This document shows positions 18,307 through 27,245 of a DNA stretch of 64,000 bases, one piece after another. The DNA comes from Gp13-AA77 sp036521995 (lineage in GTDB: Bacteria > Acidobacteriota > Terriglobia > UBA7540). A program made the translations under genes and the position numbers. The notes under the pieces are model-generated. The model searched no databases, was not told where the DNA came from, and was given only the letters and a program-made list of their open reading frames with translations. The stretch lies in the NCBI GenBank assembly GCA_036521995.1, contig DATDGR010000181.1:3326-67325 (forward strand), written 5' to 3'. Every line of letters starts with the position of its first letter. The first letter of the stretch is position 1.

Positions 18307-21300
18307 ATGGAAGGTTTCAAATCGACCACCAGTTCCCGTGCGCTGCGAGCCGGCAACATACTGTGGTTGCTGGGGGTGATCCTCCTCGCATTCGGAGGGA
18401 GCCAGGTTATGGCCCAGGAGCTAGGTTCCATCGTGGGTACCATTACCGATCCCAGCGGGGCAGCACTTCCCGGCGTTACCGTCACCGTCACCAACGAGCA
18501 GACCGGGGTTGTCGCGAGAAGCACCACCACCAACGATGTAGGGAATTATGAATGTCCTGACCTTACGCCTTCGGTTTACAGCGTTCGGGCGGAGAAGACC
18601 GGCTTTCAAACCACAGTCCAGTCTAAGATCGGCGTCGAGGTCCGGGGCGTCGTGCGAACCGACCTTCGAATGACTCTTGGCGCGGTCACCCAAGAGGTGA
18701 CGGTAACGGCGACCTCCGTGCATCTGCAGACGGAAACCGGCACCGTCAGCCAGTCGATAACGGGAACCAATATCGCCCAGATCGACACCAACGGACGCAG
18801 TATCATCCAGCTCGCGACGCTGGTCCCAGGGGCAGCCTCTACTCTGCCTTCTTTCAACACGCCCGTCGGGGTCACCGCGAACACGGGCATCGCTTTCAAC
18901 GGCGCAGAACCCGACCATAACGTCTGGTCCATCGACGGGGTAGAAAATTATGACCGCGGCTGCGGCGGGTGTGTGGAGATCGTCCCCGACCAGGACGCCA
19001 TTCAGGAGTTCACTGTCCTGACGAGCAACGCTGGACAGGACGTCGGTCACGGGACCGCCGGACACATTCAGATGGAAATCAAGAGCGGAACCAGCCAGTT
19101 TCACGGCGAGGCCTTTGAGTTTGTCCGCAACACTTCCCTGGACGCGTCCACGTTTTTCGCCAATGCTTCCAACACTCCCAAGCCGACGCTTAACTTCAAC
19201 AATTTTGGCTTCAATGTCGGCGGGCCGATCTACCGGCGAGGCCACGAAAAGAAGACGTTTTTCTTCTTTGAGGCCGACTGGCGCCGACTGATCCAAGGCG
19301 AGACCATACACGCGCCGGCCCCTCCGGCGGACTGGACGACGGGACTCTTCGACTCCGGCAGCCCCGTGATCCTGGATCATAGCAAGCCCGTGACCTTGCC
19401 CGGCGGCATCGCAGGCTACCAACCCTTTCCGAACAACCAGGTTCCCACCGCCTCGCTGGATCCGAACGCCGTCCTGCTCGGCAAGCCGAATTTCATTTTC
19501 CCCTCTCCGAATGGCGCCGGCAACTTCTTCACCGGCTCACCAGCGCCGCCCACCAACGTCAACGAACAGATTGTTCGAATAGACCATCAGTTTTCTGACA
19601 AGACATCACTGATGGGCCACTACCTCCGGGATGGCATCAATCAGGACTTTCCGACTACGCTCTGGAGCGGCGACACTTATCCCACGGTCGGCACAGCTTT
19701 TCTCAACGAGCCGCAGTCCTTCATGTTGAAACTGACGCACAGCATCAGCTCGTCGCTACTGAACGAGGCCCAGATCAGTTACAACCGGCAGCCTCTCACC
19801 TTGCTTCCCACCGGTACCTACCAGGCGCCCGAAGGCTTAACAATTAAGCCCGTCTTCCCAGGCGTTAACACGGACAATCGCATTCCTACCTTGAACATGT
19901 CCGGGTCAGCCCTGGGTACGGTTTACGATGTGGCTTCCTGGCCGTGGACCAATGTGCTGAACACCTGGACCGCCCGCGACTCCATCTCCAAGATCACCGG
20001 CAATCACTCTCTGAATTTCGGCGCCGAGTACCAGTGGTACGCAAAGCAGCAGGAGCTGTTTGGTACCACGCAAGGAACCTACACCTTTAACGGCAGCGCC
20101 ACGAATGGGAGCTACTTGGGGGCGAATGGCCAAGTCCTGACCACGACCGGCAACGAATTTGCGGACTTCATGCTGGGGCAAACAGGGTCGACAGGCAACT
20201 ACACCCAGCTTCAGAACCAGACCATTCCGACCTATATTAACGAATACTTCGCTCCCTGGATTGGCGACGCCTGGAAAGTGCGCCCGGGCCTCACTCTGAA
20301 TTTTGGCTTGCGGTGGGAAATCATGCCGCATGCGCATGAGCAGCGCAACCAGATCTCGGTTTTCCGGCCGTCGCTCTTCAGTACGTCACAGATTCCTCAA
20401 TTCAATCCAGATGGCAGCATCGTTCCCGGCACCGGCAATCTGCTGAATGGCATCGGGATCGCAGGCCAGAACGGTATCCCCTCGGATCTGGTTGATAACC
20501 ATTGGACGAACTTCGGGCCCCGCGTCGGATTCGCCTGGCAGCCCGGAGCGCTCAAGGACACGGTGATTCGGGGCGGTTATGGGCTCCTCTATGAGAATAT
20601 CCAGGGCAACGACATTTACAACGTAGCGCCCAACCCTCCGTTCTCGAACTCGCCCTCGACCTTCAACACCACGCTGAGCAACCCTGGCGGAGTTCCAGGA
20701 ACCATCTTCCCAAGCGGCCTCCAGGCTTACCAACCCACCTACCCACAGCCTTATTCGCAGCAGTACAGCCTGGGTGTTCAACGCCAATTCGGTACGAACG
20801 TCGTAGGTTCGCTGAGTTACGTGGGCTCGCACGCATCAAACCAGAACATCAATGTCAACCTCAACCAGCCTACGGGTCCGGTCACGAGTGGTCCGATCAA
20901 CTTGGCGCGCCCGTACCTGGGGTGGGCCAATATCGGCTGGTACCAGAACACGACCTACGGGAGCTATAACAGCCTCCAAGCGACCCTTCGCTTTGCAAAC
21001 TGGCGCGGGCTGACGGCCGGCATCAACTACACTTACTCCCACTGCCTCGACTTCGTAGACGGCGACGTGGGGGGGATCATCGATAACTCTTATAACGTCG
21101 CAGCAGAGTATGGCAACTGCGGCTACGACATCCGCCAGAACCTGATCATCAACTACACCTATCTTCTGCCGATTTTCAGATCTGACACCGGAGTGAAGGG
21201 AAAGGTGCTCGGTGGATGGACTGTGTCCGGCATCACCACGTTCTCTTCGGGGTTGCCTCTGACCATCAACGCACCAGGAGATCCGGCGGAGTGCGGGTGC

Positions 21301-21666
21301 AGTTCCCGCGCCGATGAGGTCGGCGGCCCTAACAGCGGGTCGGGCATCCACACCGCGGCAGAGTGGTTCAATACCGCCGCCTTCGCAGCGGTGCCCACGG
21401 GTCAATTCGGTAACTCCGCCCGCAACGTCGCTTACGGCCAGGGCATCAACAACTGGGATACGTCGCTTTTCAAAAACTTCGCTGGCATTCCATTCCCCGG
21501 AAACAAGGAAGGCGCTGCCATCCAGTTCCGAATTGAGTTCTTCAACTTCTTCAACCACACCCAGTTCAACGGGTATGGGACTACCTTCGGAACCCCCGGA
21601 TTCGGCGCCCCCAACTCGACGCGTGATCCGCGGGAGATACAGTTGGCAGCTAAGTTCATGTTTTGA
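18307..21666 (+). CDS. Oar-like TonB-dependent receptor with N-terminal carboxypeptidase-regulatory domain
   Basis: An 1119-residue outer-membrane protein. CGGAGG sits six bases before the ATG. A signal peptide ends near AQELG (residues 36-39). Residues 38-120 form a CarboxypepD_reg-like domain (GSIVGTITDPSGAALPGVTVTVTN). A plug domain follows (about 125-260) and then a long beta-barrel with many aromatic-ended strands; the chain ends in Phe (QLAAKFMF), as expected for BAM-dependent insertion. The unusual CGGC pair at residues 219-222 lies in the plug. This family is greatly expanded in Acidobacteriota and is thought to import oligosaccharides or other large substrates. A 12-bp hairpin follows the gene. 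The transported substrate is unknown. Confidence 0.92.
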   Translation: MEGFKSTTSSRALRAGNILWLLGVILLAFGGSQVMAQELGSIVGTITDPSGAALPGVTVTVTNEQTGVVARSTTTNDVGNYECPDLTPSVYSVRAEKTGFQTTVQSKIGVEVRGVVRTDLRMTLGAVTQEVTVTATSVHLQTETGTVSQSITGTNIAQIDTNGRSIIQLATLVPGAASTLPSFNTPVGVTANTGIAFNGAEPDHNVWSIDGVENYDRGCGGCVEIVPDQDAIQEFTVLTSNAGQDVGHGTAGHIQMEIKSGTSQFHGEAFEFVRNTSLDASTFFANASNTPKPTLNFNNFGFNVGGPIYRRGHEKKTFFFFEADWRRLIQGETIHAPAPPADWTTGLFDSGSPVILDHSKPVTLPGGIAGYQPFPNNQVPTASLDPNAVLLGKPNFIFPSPNGAGNFFTGSPAPPTNVNEQIVRIDHQFSDKTSLMGHYLRDGINQDFPTTLWSGDTYPTVGTAFLNEPQSFMLKLTHSISSSLLNEAQISYNRQPLTLLPTGTYQAPEGLTIKPVFPGVNTDNRIPTLNMSGSALGTVYDVASWPWTNVLNTWTARDSISKITGNHSLNFGAEYQWYAKQQELFGTTQGTYTFNGSATNGSYLGANGQVLTTTGNEFADFMLGQTGSTGNYTQLQNQTIPTYINEYFAPWIGDAWKVRPGLTLNFGLRWEIMPHAHEQRNQISVFRPSLFSTSQIPQFNPDGSIVPGTGNLLNGIGIAGQNGIPSDLVDNHWTNFGPRVGFAWQPGALKDTVIRGGYGLLYENIQGNDIYNVAPNPPFSNSPSTFNTTLSNPGGVPGTIFPSGLQAYQPTYPQPYSQQYSLGVQRQFGTNVVGSLSYVGSHASNQNINVNLNQPTGPVTSGPINLARPYLGWANIGWYQNTTYGSYNSLQATLRFANWRGLTAGINYTYSHCLDFVDGDVGGIIDNSYNVAAEYGNCGYDIRQNLIINYTYLLPIFRSDTGVKGKVLGGWTVSGITTFSSGLPLTINAPGDPAECGCSSRADEVGGPNSGSGIHTAAEWFNTAAFAAVPTGQFGNSARNVAYGQGINNWDTSLFKNFAGIPFPGNKEGAAIQFRIEFFNFFNHTQFNGYGTTFGTPGFGAPNSTRDPREIQLAAKFMF

Positions 21667-21695
21667 AGCTCCGTCGACCGGTTACCGGGCTCTCT

Positions 21696-21723
21696 TGCCA
21701 GCCTTGGGGTACCAAGGCTGGCA
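21696..21723 (+). terminator. Stem-loop terminator after the TonB receptor gene
   Basis: TGCCAGCCTTGG (21696-21707) pairs perfectly with CCAAGGCTGGCA (21712-21723) across a 4-base loop. It begins 29 bases after the receptor stop. No long T-run follows, but the stem is strong enough to end transcription or protect the mRNA 3' end from both sides. Confidence 0.75.
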
Positions 21724-21908
21724 GGAGCCTTCTGTGTCCTGGCTTTCGGTTCGCGGATCGAGGGGCATTTGCCGTTATACTCCACGCTTCCCAATTGCGT
21801 TGATTGTCTTCTCCAACCAAAGCCTATCTACAACGTGTCCGGTTATCCATCGCTCGGTGGGCTTCTACACGCGAGTGATCACCCCTTTGGCTATGCATGC
21901 TTCCGTCT

Positions 21909-23108
21909 TTAGCGGCTCGCCGGGCCTGGACTCGCGTGGGTCGACGCGGCACAGGCGTCATCGGCAGCTACGACGCGAATGAAGTGATCTGACATGCTGA
22001 AAGGGGACAGCGGTAGACGGCACTTCGGCATGTGGCAGGTGGTGCAGCGTTCCTGGGACACGGGACAGTTTTTGGCCGAGCGCGCTGCGGCACCGCCTCC
22101 CGATTTGGAAGAGTGACACGACAGGCAAGCTGAATCGTAAGCCGAGGCGTTGCGCTCGAGCGGAGCGTGAGCATTATGGCACGTCAGGCAGGTGATTCGC
22201 TGGGACATGATCCAGCAAGAGCTCAGCTCCAGCCGATAAGGCTCGTAATGGACGGTGTCGAGTCCATGGAGACCCTTCATCTGGACTCGTAGAGACGTCC
22301 GATGGCAAGCGCCACAGAAATCCTCGGTGTCCGCCGGGTTGAGCGAGGCGGGATTGAGGATGAAGCTGGTGTTGTGCCTCGCGGACTCACTGGAAGCCTT
22401 CGTGGCCGCCACGTGGCGCGCGCCCGGCCCGTGGCAATCTTCGCAGGAGACTCCCAGTATCGCGGACTGAACTTGCAGCCGGCCGCTGGTCACCGCCGCG
22501 GTTGTGTGGCAGGAGATGCATTGCTGCGCCGCGGAGGGCAACAGAGGGATTCCAGTAGCTTCTTGAAGTGTTGCGGGAATCGTGGTCGGAAGGCCGGCTA
22601 CAACGTCGAGCGTCCCCAGACCGGGGTAATATGCGACCTCCGCTTCGTAGTAAGTGCCGTTCGCGAAAAACACGAAGGCCTGGCCCACCACGCCTACGCC
22701 ATAGGCCCAGAGAAGCGGCAGCGAAAGCGTGCGCTGTCCATCCGTAACCGAGTAAAGAGCCTGATTGTCTGCAAGATCAATCCGGTAGGTATAAGGCCCG
22801 CGACGAAAGCTCAAGTGCGGATGCGCGCGCAGGAACTCACTGTCGGCCGCCGGCGTCAAGGCATGTGCCATCTGAGATTCCTGCCAGGCCGCCGACTCCG
22901 AAGGATGGCACGAGGCACATGCTTGCGGGCCGACATAGGCGCTACGGGGTGCTGAGCCGTCGGTCGGCCACCATCCCTTGTGATGCGAAGGCTCAGGTAA
23001 CTCATCGGGCTGCGTCTCCAGGACGGTTTGACCTAGAAGGTTCGGGCAGGCGGCTAGCAGAAAGACTCCAAGGATGTGTAAGGCCGGGGCGTGACCGAGG
23101 GCTCTCAT
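21909..23108 (-). CDS. Seven-heme c-type cytochrome (CXXCH multiheme)
   Basis: The likely start (MRALGHAPALHILGVFLLAAC) gives a signal peptide, possibly a lipoprotein; a start 21 bases upstream is also open. Seven CXXCH heme sites are visible in order: CASCH, CISCH, CEDCH, CGACH, CLTCH, CLSCH and CTTCH. This resembles cytochrome c554/doubled-CXXCH families. About 110 residues between heme sites 1 and 2 form a non-heme beta-rich domain (YTYRIDLADNQALYSVTDG). It should sit in the periplasm or on the outer surface. It is divergent from the TPR gene with a 133-base shared upstream region, which suggests co-regulation. Its redox partner and substrate are unknown. Confidence 0.88.
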   Translation of the reverse strand: MRALGHAPALHILGVFLLAACPNLLGQTVLETQPDELPEPSHHKGWWPTDGSAPRSAYVGPQACASCHPSESAAWQESQMAHALTPAADSEFLRAHPHLSFRRGPYTYRIDLADNQALYSVTDGQRTLSLPLLWAYGVGVVGQAFVFFANGTYYEAEVAYYPGLGTLDVVAGLPTTIPATLQEATGIPLLPSAAQQCISCHTTAAVTSGRLQVQSAILGVSCEDCHGPGARHVAATKASSESARHNTSFILNPASLNPADTEDFCGACHRTSLRVQMKGLHGLDTVHYEPYRLELSSCWIMSQRITCLTCHNAHAPLERNASAYDSACLSCHSSKSGGGAAARSAKNCPVSQERCTTCHMPKCRLPLSPFSMSDHFIRVVAADDACAASTHASPGPASR

Positions 23109-23241
23109 CTTGGGGTGGTTCGTACCCACGATGCATCTGAGAAAACCCTAGCATTGCACAAGTGACAGCGTGATTCAAAGACGCGTGGTTTCTCCTGGGG
23201 CCGGGCGTTTGGCTTCGGAGTTAGAATGGCAAAGGGTGAGA

Positions 23242-24459
23242 ATGTTCGCGCTTGGAGCCCAATCCACGGCCGGACGGCGGTGCACAACGACAGCACTATC
23301 GTGCCTCGGACTCTTGATCACGGCCGGGGCTCTCGGCTCTCAGGGTTCGCCGCAACAGTCGGCAACCTCTTCTTCACAACAACGCGTCGATGAACTTCAG
23401 GCTCGTGCCCAGCAGCTTGTTGAGACCAAGGATTTTGAGGGCGCTGCCAAGGTTTATGAACAGATCCTGCGCGTCACTCCGGACTCCTCACAGGTTCTTA
23501 ACAACTTGGGCGCTGCGTACGCCCAGCTCGGTAAGTATCCCGAGGCGGTGAAGGCTTACGAGCGGGCCTTGCGCGTCCAGCCGCATTCGTTTCCTTTGTT
23601 ATTGAATCTCGGACTCTCATACTTCAAGACGGGGAATTTCCAAGGCGCTATCGCCCCGCTGGCGGAGGCGGTTTCCCTTAAGCCTGAGGACTTCCAGGCA
23701 CGAACCCTCCTGGGTATGTCGTACTACTCAGCCAAGCAGTACCAGCAGGCGAGCGCGCAGTTTGAAAAGCTCATCGCCGATCAGCCTGATAATCCGACGC
23801 TTCAGTATCTGCTGGCAGAAAGCTACCTCTGGAGCGATCAGGAAGCAAAGATGCTCAGTTATTTTCAACGGATTCTTGATCGCTCCCCCGACTCGGTCAC
23901 CATTCACATGCTAATGGGCGAGGCGGATGACGGTCTGGACCGCACCGAAGACGCCATCAAGGAGTTCAAGGCTGCTGCCGAACTGTCCCCGGAACAGCCG
24001 GAGGTGCATTTCGGACTGGGGTATCTCTATTGGAAGCGGCACGACTATGACCAGGCCAAGGTCGAGCTTCAACGCGAAATTCAGTTGGGGGGCTCGGTTG
24101 CCAAGTCAGAGGCTTATCTGGGCGATATCGCTCTCAAGCAAGAAAAACCCGAACAGGCCAGGGCCCTATTGCAGCAGGCACTCCGACTTTTTCCCGACAT
24201 TCGCATCGCCCATTATGACCTCGGCATTATGGACACCCAGGAAGGAAAGTACGCTGAGGCCGTCGCCGAGTTCCGGAGCGCCATCCGCCTCGACCCGGCG
24301 GAGGCCGACGCTCATTTCCGGCTCGCGCAGGTGTTTCGCAAAGAAGGAAAGGCGGACCTCGCTGAGGCCGAACTGAAGACCGTAAGCGAAATTCAGACCC
24401 GGAAGCAGGAGCACTTGTTCAAGCAGCTCTCAGGTGAATCGCAGCCCGCGAGCCAATAG
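23242..24459 (+). CDS. Exported TPR-repeat protein
   Basis: The ATG at 23242 is chosen because AAGGG precedes it by six bases and it starts an export-like segment (TALSCLGLLITAGALG). The mature part (about 60-400) is a run of eight to nine tetratricopeptide repeats. Examples of the W/L-G-Y-A-P pattern are VLNNLGAAYAQLGKYPEAVKAYERAL and VHFGLGYLYWKRHDYDQAKVEL. TPR arrays scaffold protein complexes. It shares a divergent promoter region with the seven-heme cytochrome and precedes the ASPIC/UnbV gene. I infer a role as an adaptor for these exported proteins, without direct evidence. Confidence 0.85.
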   Translation: MFALGAQSTAGRRCTTTALSCLGLLITAGALGSQGSPQQSATSSSQQRVDELQARAQQLVETKDFEGAAKVYEQILRVTPDSSQVLNNLGAAYAQLGKYPEAVKAYERALRVQPHSFPLLLNLGLSYFKTGNFQGAIAPLAEAVSLKPEDFQARTLLGMSYYSAKQYQQASAQFEKLIADQPDNPTLQYLLAESYLWSDQEAKMLSYFQRILDRSPDSVTIHMLMGEADDGLDRTEDAIKEFKAAAELSPEQPEVHFGLGYLYWKRHDYDQAKVELQREIQLGGSVAKSEAYLGDIALKQEKPEQARALLQQALRLFPDIRIAHYDLGIMDTQEGKYAEAVAEFRSAIRLDPAEADAHFRLAQVFRKEGKADLAEAELKTVSEIQTRKQEHLFKQLSGESQPASQ

Positions 24460-25181
24460 TCGATTTCGCGCAGAGTCAGCGTCTTTGGCGGTACCAGGGG
24501 CTTTGTGGCGTGGCTCTTCGGAATTCGTGGAAACGGATCACGCATGACGAGACAGGCCCTGAGCAGGTGCTGGGATTCCGAGCGGCACCTAAGGTCTGGC
24601 CTTGACAGTAGTGCTTTTTTCCTCTATGGTAGATGCGAAGTAAGTACATCCAAGCCTTCCGCATCGTCGCTTGGAGCCTCCGTATGAGCTCGTTGGGTCC
24701 ATTTCAAAGCGCGGGCCACGCGTCCTCACCGATTCCGGACGAGGATCGATCAAATCTAAGGGAGATATCTCTTTTCTATCAATCACTTTGGTCGTTAGAA
24801 CCGGCTCTTGCCGATTTCGAGGGAGGTCAAAGTGAACGCAGTTAAAGCTCCCGTTTTCAATCAGATGGAGCTAAGCCGAAGTCGAATTTCCAAATTCTAG
24901 GTTTTGTCCACCTTGAAATGGGCGAGGCGAACCGGGAGTCAGGATGTACTACAGGGTGGTTGTGATGCCGGTGACTGAGCTGTGGCTGACAAACAAACCT
25001 GGGAGGTCGCTTAGAATCAATCTGATCCGAAAACGGCTTTTGAACTTACCGGTCAATGAGAAACGCGTCCGAGGAGGCGGACTACCCCCGGCTTGCCGGG
25101 ACCTGCAGGCGCTCGTCAGGGTTCCTGACGTCCGCAGTGCCCACCCAAAACCCGGAATTCCTTGTGGCGTTGAGGGCTCGA
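24460..25181. other. Intergenic region between TPR and ASPIC/UnbV genes
   Basis: About 720 bases without a gene. Copy 3 of the CCGGTCAATGAG repeat occupies 24986-25100, directly upstream of the ASPIC/UnbV gene. The short frames here have no ribosome binding sites and no family features. A CTGACA (24986-24991) and a TAGAAT (25012-25017) lie 20 bases apart, too far for a standard promoter. Confidence 0.5.
24986..25100 (+). repeat. CCGGTCAATGAG dispersed repeat, copy 3
   Basis: The order is CTGACAAACAAACCTGGGA, CTTAGAATCAAT (25010-25021), ACTTACCGGTCAATGAGAA (core 25049-25060), then GGAGGCGGACTACC and a CCCCCGGCTTGCCGGG hairpin. It aligns along its length with the minus strand of 17525-17640. 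The ATG inside the core (25056) is in frame with the downstream ASPIC/UnbV gene but is not the preferred start. Confidence 0.7.
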
Positions 25182-27245
25182 ATGGCGCGACCTCTTGATT
25201 TCACCAGCACCGGGCGAACTCTCGTCATCGTGGTCGGCGCTGCTTTCTTAGGTGTCAGCTTCCTCGCTAGACCCTTCACAAAGTCGACCGGCAGCGCCCG
25301 TGCTCTGCCAGCTTCGGCCGTACAGTTCTCCGATATTACCTTGGCGGCCGGAATTCACTTCACCCACTTCAAGGGAAACAACGGGACGCCGACGATTCTG
25401 GAGGAGACCGGACCCGGCGTCTGTGTCTCGGATTATGACGGTGATGGATACGTCGACATTTACTTTCCGAACGGTCGCGATCTGTACGGCCACGGCATCC
25501 CGGCGCGCAATTCGTTGTATCACAACAACGGCGACGGGACTTTCACAGATGTCACCGAAAAGGCGGGAGTTCCCGGCACCGGTTACGGTCTGGGTTGCGT
25601 CTGGGGAGACTACGACAACGACGGCTATCCCGATCTCTACGTGACACAGTACGGAAAGAACGTTCTCTACCACAACAACGGCAACGGTACGTTTACGGAT
25701 TTCACAGATAGGGCTGGCGTGGGCGCCACCGAGCTGGGGACAACATTCCATAGCGGAGCTACCTTCTTCGACTACGATCGTGACGGCTACCTTGACCTCT
25801 ACGTCGGGGGATACGGCAACTTCCTTCCCGGCAGTCAACGTAACTGTGATATTGGCCATGGCATCCTGAGCCCGTGCCGGCCTATGGTTTACCCCGGTAG
25901 CCCGGACGTGCTTTATCACAATAATCGCGATGGCACTTTCAGCGAGGTTACACGGAAAGCGGGGATCTACCAGCCCAACGGCTACAACCTCGCCGTGGCA
26001 GCGGCTGACTATGACAACGATGGTTGGCCTGACCTGTTTGTGGCCAATGACGGCACTGACGCCTATCTCTACCGGAACCATCACAATGGCACCTTTACCA
26101 ACGTCGGCGCCAGCAGCGGCATGGCTTTTACAGCCGACGGCAACGCTATGGCAGGCATGTGCGTCGCTCTCGGTGACTACGACAATGACGGCAATCTAGA
26201 CCTTTTCATCACTGACTTCGAGCCACTTTCAGATCATCTCTGGCATAACGATGGCAAAGGACATTTTGACGAGGTTAGCGACTCCGCCGGAATCGTCGGA
26301 CCCACGCGCAACGTTCTCAGCTTCGGTGGCGGGTTCTTCGACTACGATAACGACGGCTGGCTCGACCTTTTCATAGCCAATGGACACATTTCCGCGGAGA
26401 TCGGTAAAGTCTCACCCGAAGTCCAGTATCAACAGATCGACTCGCTCCTGCACAACAATCACAACGGCAGGTTCACCGATGTCACACCGGTCTCCGGAAG
26501 CGGATTCGCGAAGCCTTACGTCGGGCGCGGAGTAGCTTTCGCCGACTTCGACAACCACGGCTCGGTGGATGTTGTGGTCGGAAACAACGGGTCTGCGCCG
26601 CTGTTGCTTCACAACGACGGGTCGACGGGTTCCGGTCCCCACAATCATTCGGTCAGTTTTAAGCTGGTGGGCACACGCAGTAATCGGGATGCCATGGGAG
26701 CCCGTATCAAGCTGCGGGCGGGAGGCTTCTCACAGATTCGCGAGATCGAGGGTGGTGGCAGCTTCATGTCGCAAAGCGATTTGCGGGCTCACTTCGGGCT
26801 GGGAAGTAGTACCCATGCCGACGAGGTTGAGGTCCGTTGGCCGAGCGGCGTGTATCAGCGCTTTCGCAATGTAGCCAGCGACAAATTCTACGTCATTGTC
26901 GAAGGAAAAGACCAGTTGCAACTCCAGCGATTCGCTGCCACTACCGAGCGGCAGCATGCCGGGACGTCAGTCCGCCGAGAAGTCGGCAGCAATCTCGTCA
27001 ACGCTGAGGGTACGCGCCTTGAGTGCGCCCAGGGCCGCTCCGCCCATGAGCCAGATCGCGCCCAAAGTCAGGGCCAGGCGGGGCAGGCTGAGCCAGATGG
27101 CCAGGCACGTGATGAGTCCCCCGAGCGGAGCCGCGGCGTCGCGCCAGAATCTCCGGTCGGGGCCGCCGTTCAAGTAGAACTGCCAGAAGGCCGCAAGGTC
27201 CACGGCCATGTAAGCCGCGAAGGCGCCCGAGTTCAGCACCTCTGA
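25182..27245 (+). CDS. ASPIC/UnbV (CRTAC1-like) VCBS-repeat protein with anomalous C-terminal extension
   Basis: The ATG at 25182 has GAGGG seven to eight bases upstream and begins an N-terminal hydrophobic export segment (TLVIVVGAAFLGVSFLA). The body has at least six FG-GAP/VCBS calcium-binding blades, each with DYDNDGYPDLYV-like DxDxDG loops. An ASPIC/UnbV domain follows (about 500-585: NRDAMGARIKL, IREIEGGGSFMSQSDLRAHFGLG). Normal members end just after VIVEGKDQLQLQ. Here the frame runs about 100 more residues of low-complexity sequence, overlapping the 3' end of the convergent permease by 279 bases. The original stop was probably lost. The function of the family in Acidobacteriota is unknown; it often accompanies cytochromes and TPR proteins. 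Confidence 0.85.
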   Translation: MARPLDFTSTGRTLVIVVGAAFLGVSFLARPFTKSTGSARALPASAVQFSDITLAAGIHFTHFKGNNGTPTILEETGPGVCVSDYDGDGYVDIYFPNGRDLYGHGIPARNSLYHNNGDGTFTDVTEKAGVPGTGYGLGCVWGDYDNDGYPDLYVTQYGKNVLYHNNGNGTFTDFTDRAGVGATELGTTFHSGATFFDYDRDGYLDLYVGGYGNFLPGSQRNCDIGHGILSPCRPMVYPGSPDVLYHNNRDGTFSEVTRKAGIYQPNGYNLAVAAADYDNDGWPDLFVANDGTDAYLYRNHHNGTFTNVGASSGMAFTADGNAMAGMCVALGDYDNDGNLDLFITDFEPLSDHLWHNDGKGHFDEVSDSAGIVGPTRNVLSFGGGFFDYDNDGWLDLFIANGHISAEIGKVSPEVQYQQIDSLLHNNHNGRFTDVTPVSGSGFAKPYVGRGVAFADFDNHGSVDVVVGNNGSAPLLLHNDGSTGSGPHNHSVSFKLVGTRSNRDAMGARIKLRAGGFSQIREIEGGGSFMSQSDLRAHFGLGSSTHADEVEVRWPSGVYQRFRNVASDKFYVIVEGKDQLQLQRFAATTERQHAGTSVRREVGSNLVNAEGTRLECAQGRSAHEPDRAQSQGQAGQAEPDGQARDESPERSRGVAPESPVGAAVQVELPEGRKVHGHVSREGARVQHL

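Noticed and set aside
24944..25198. Short ORF across repeat copy 3 whose peptide (LPVNE region) resembles the minus-strand ORF at 17470-17676
   Set aside because: The similarity follows from the shared DNA repeat; there are no ribosome binding sites, and copies 1, 4 and 5 do not keep the frame.
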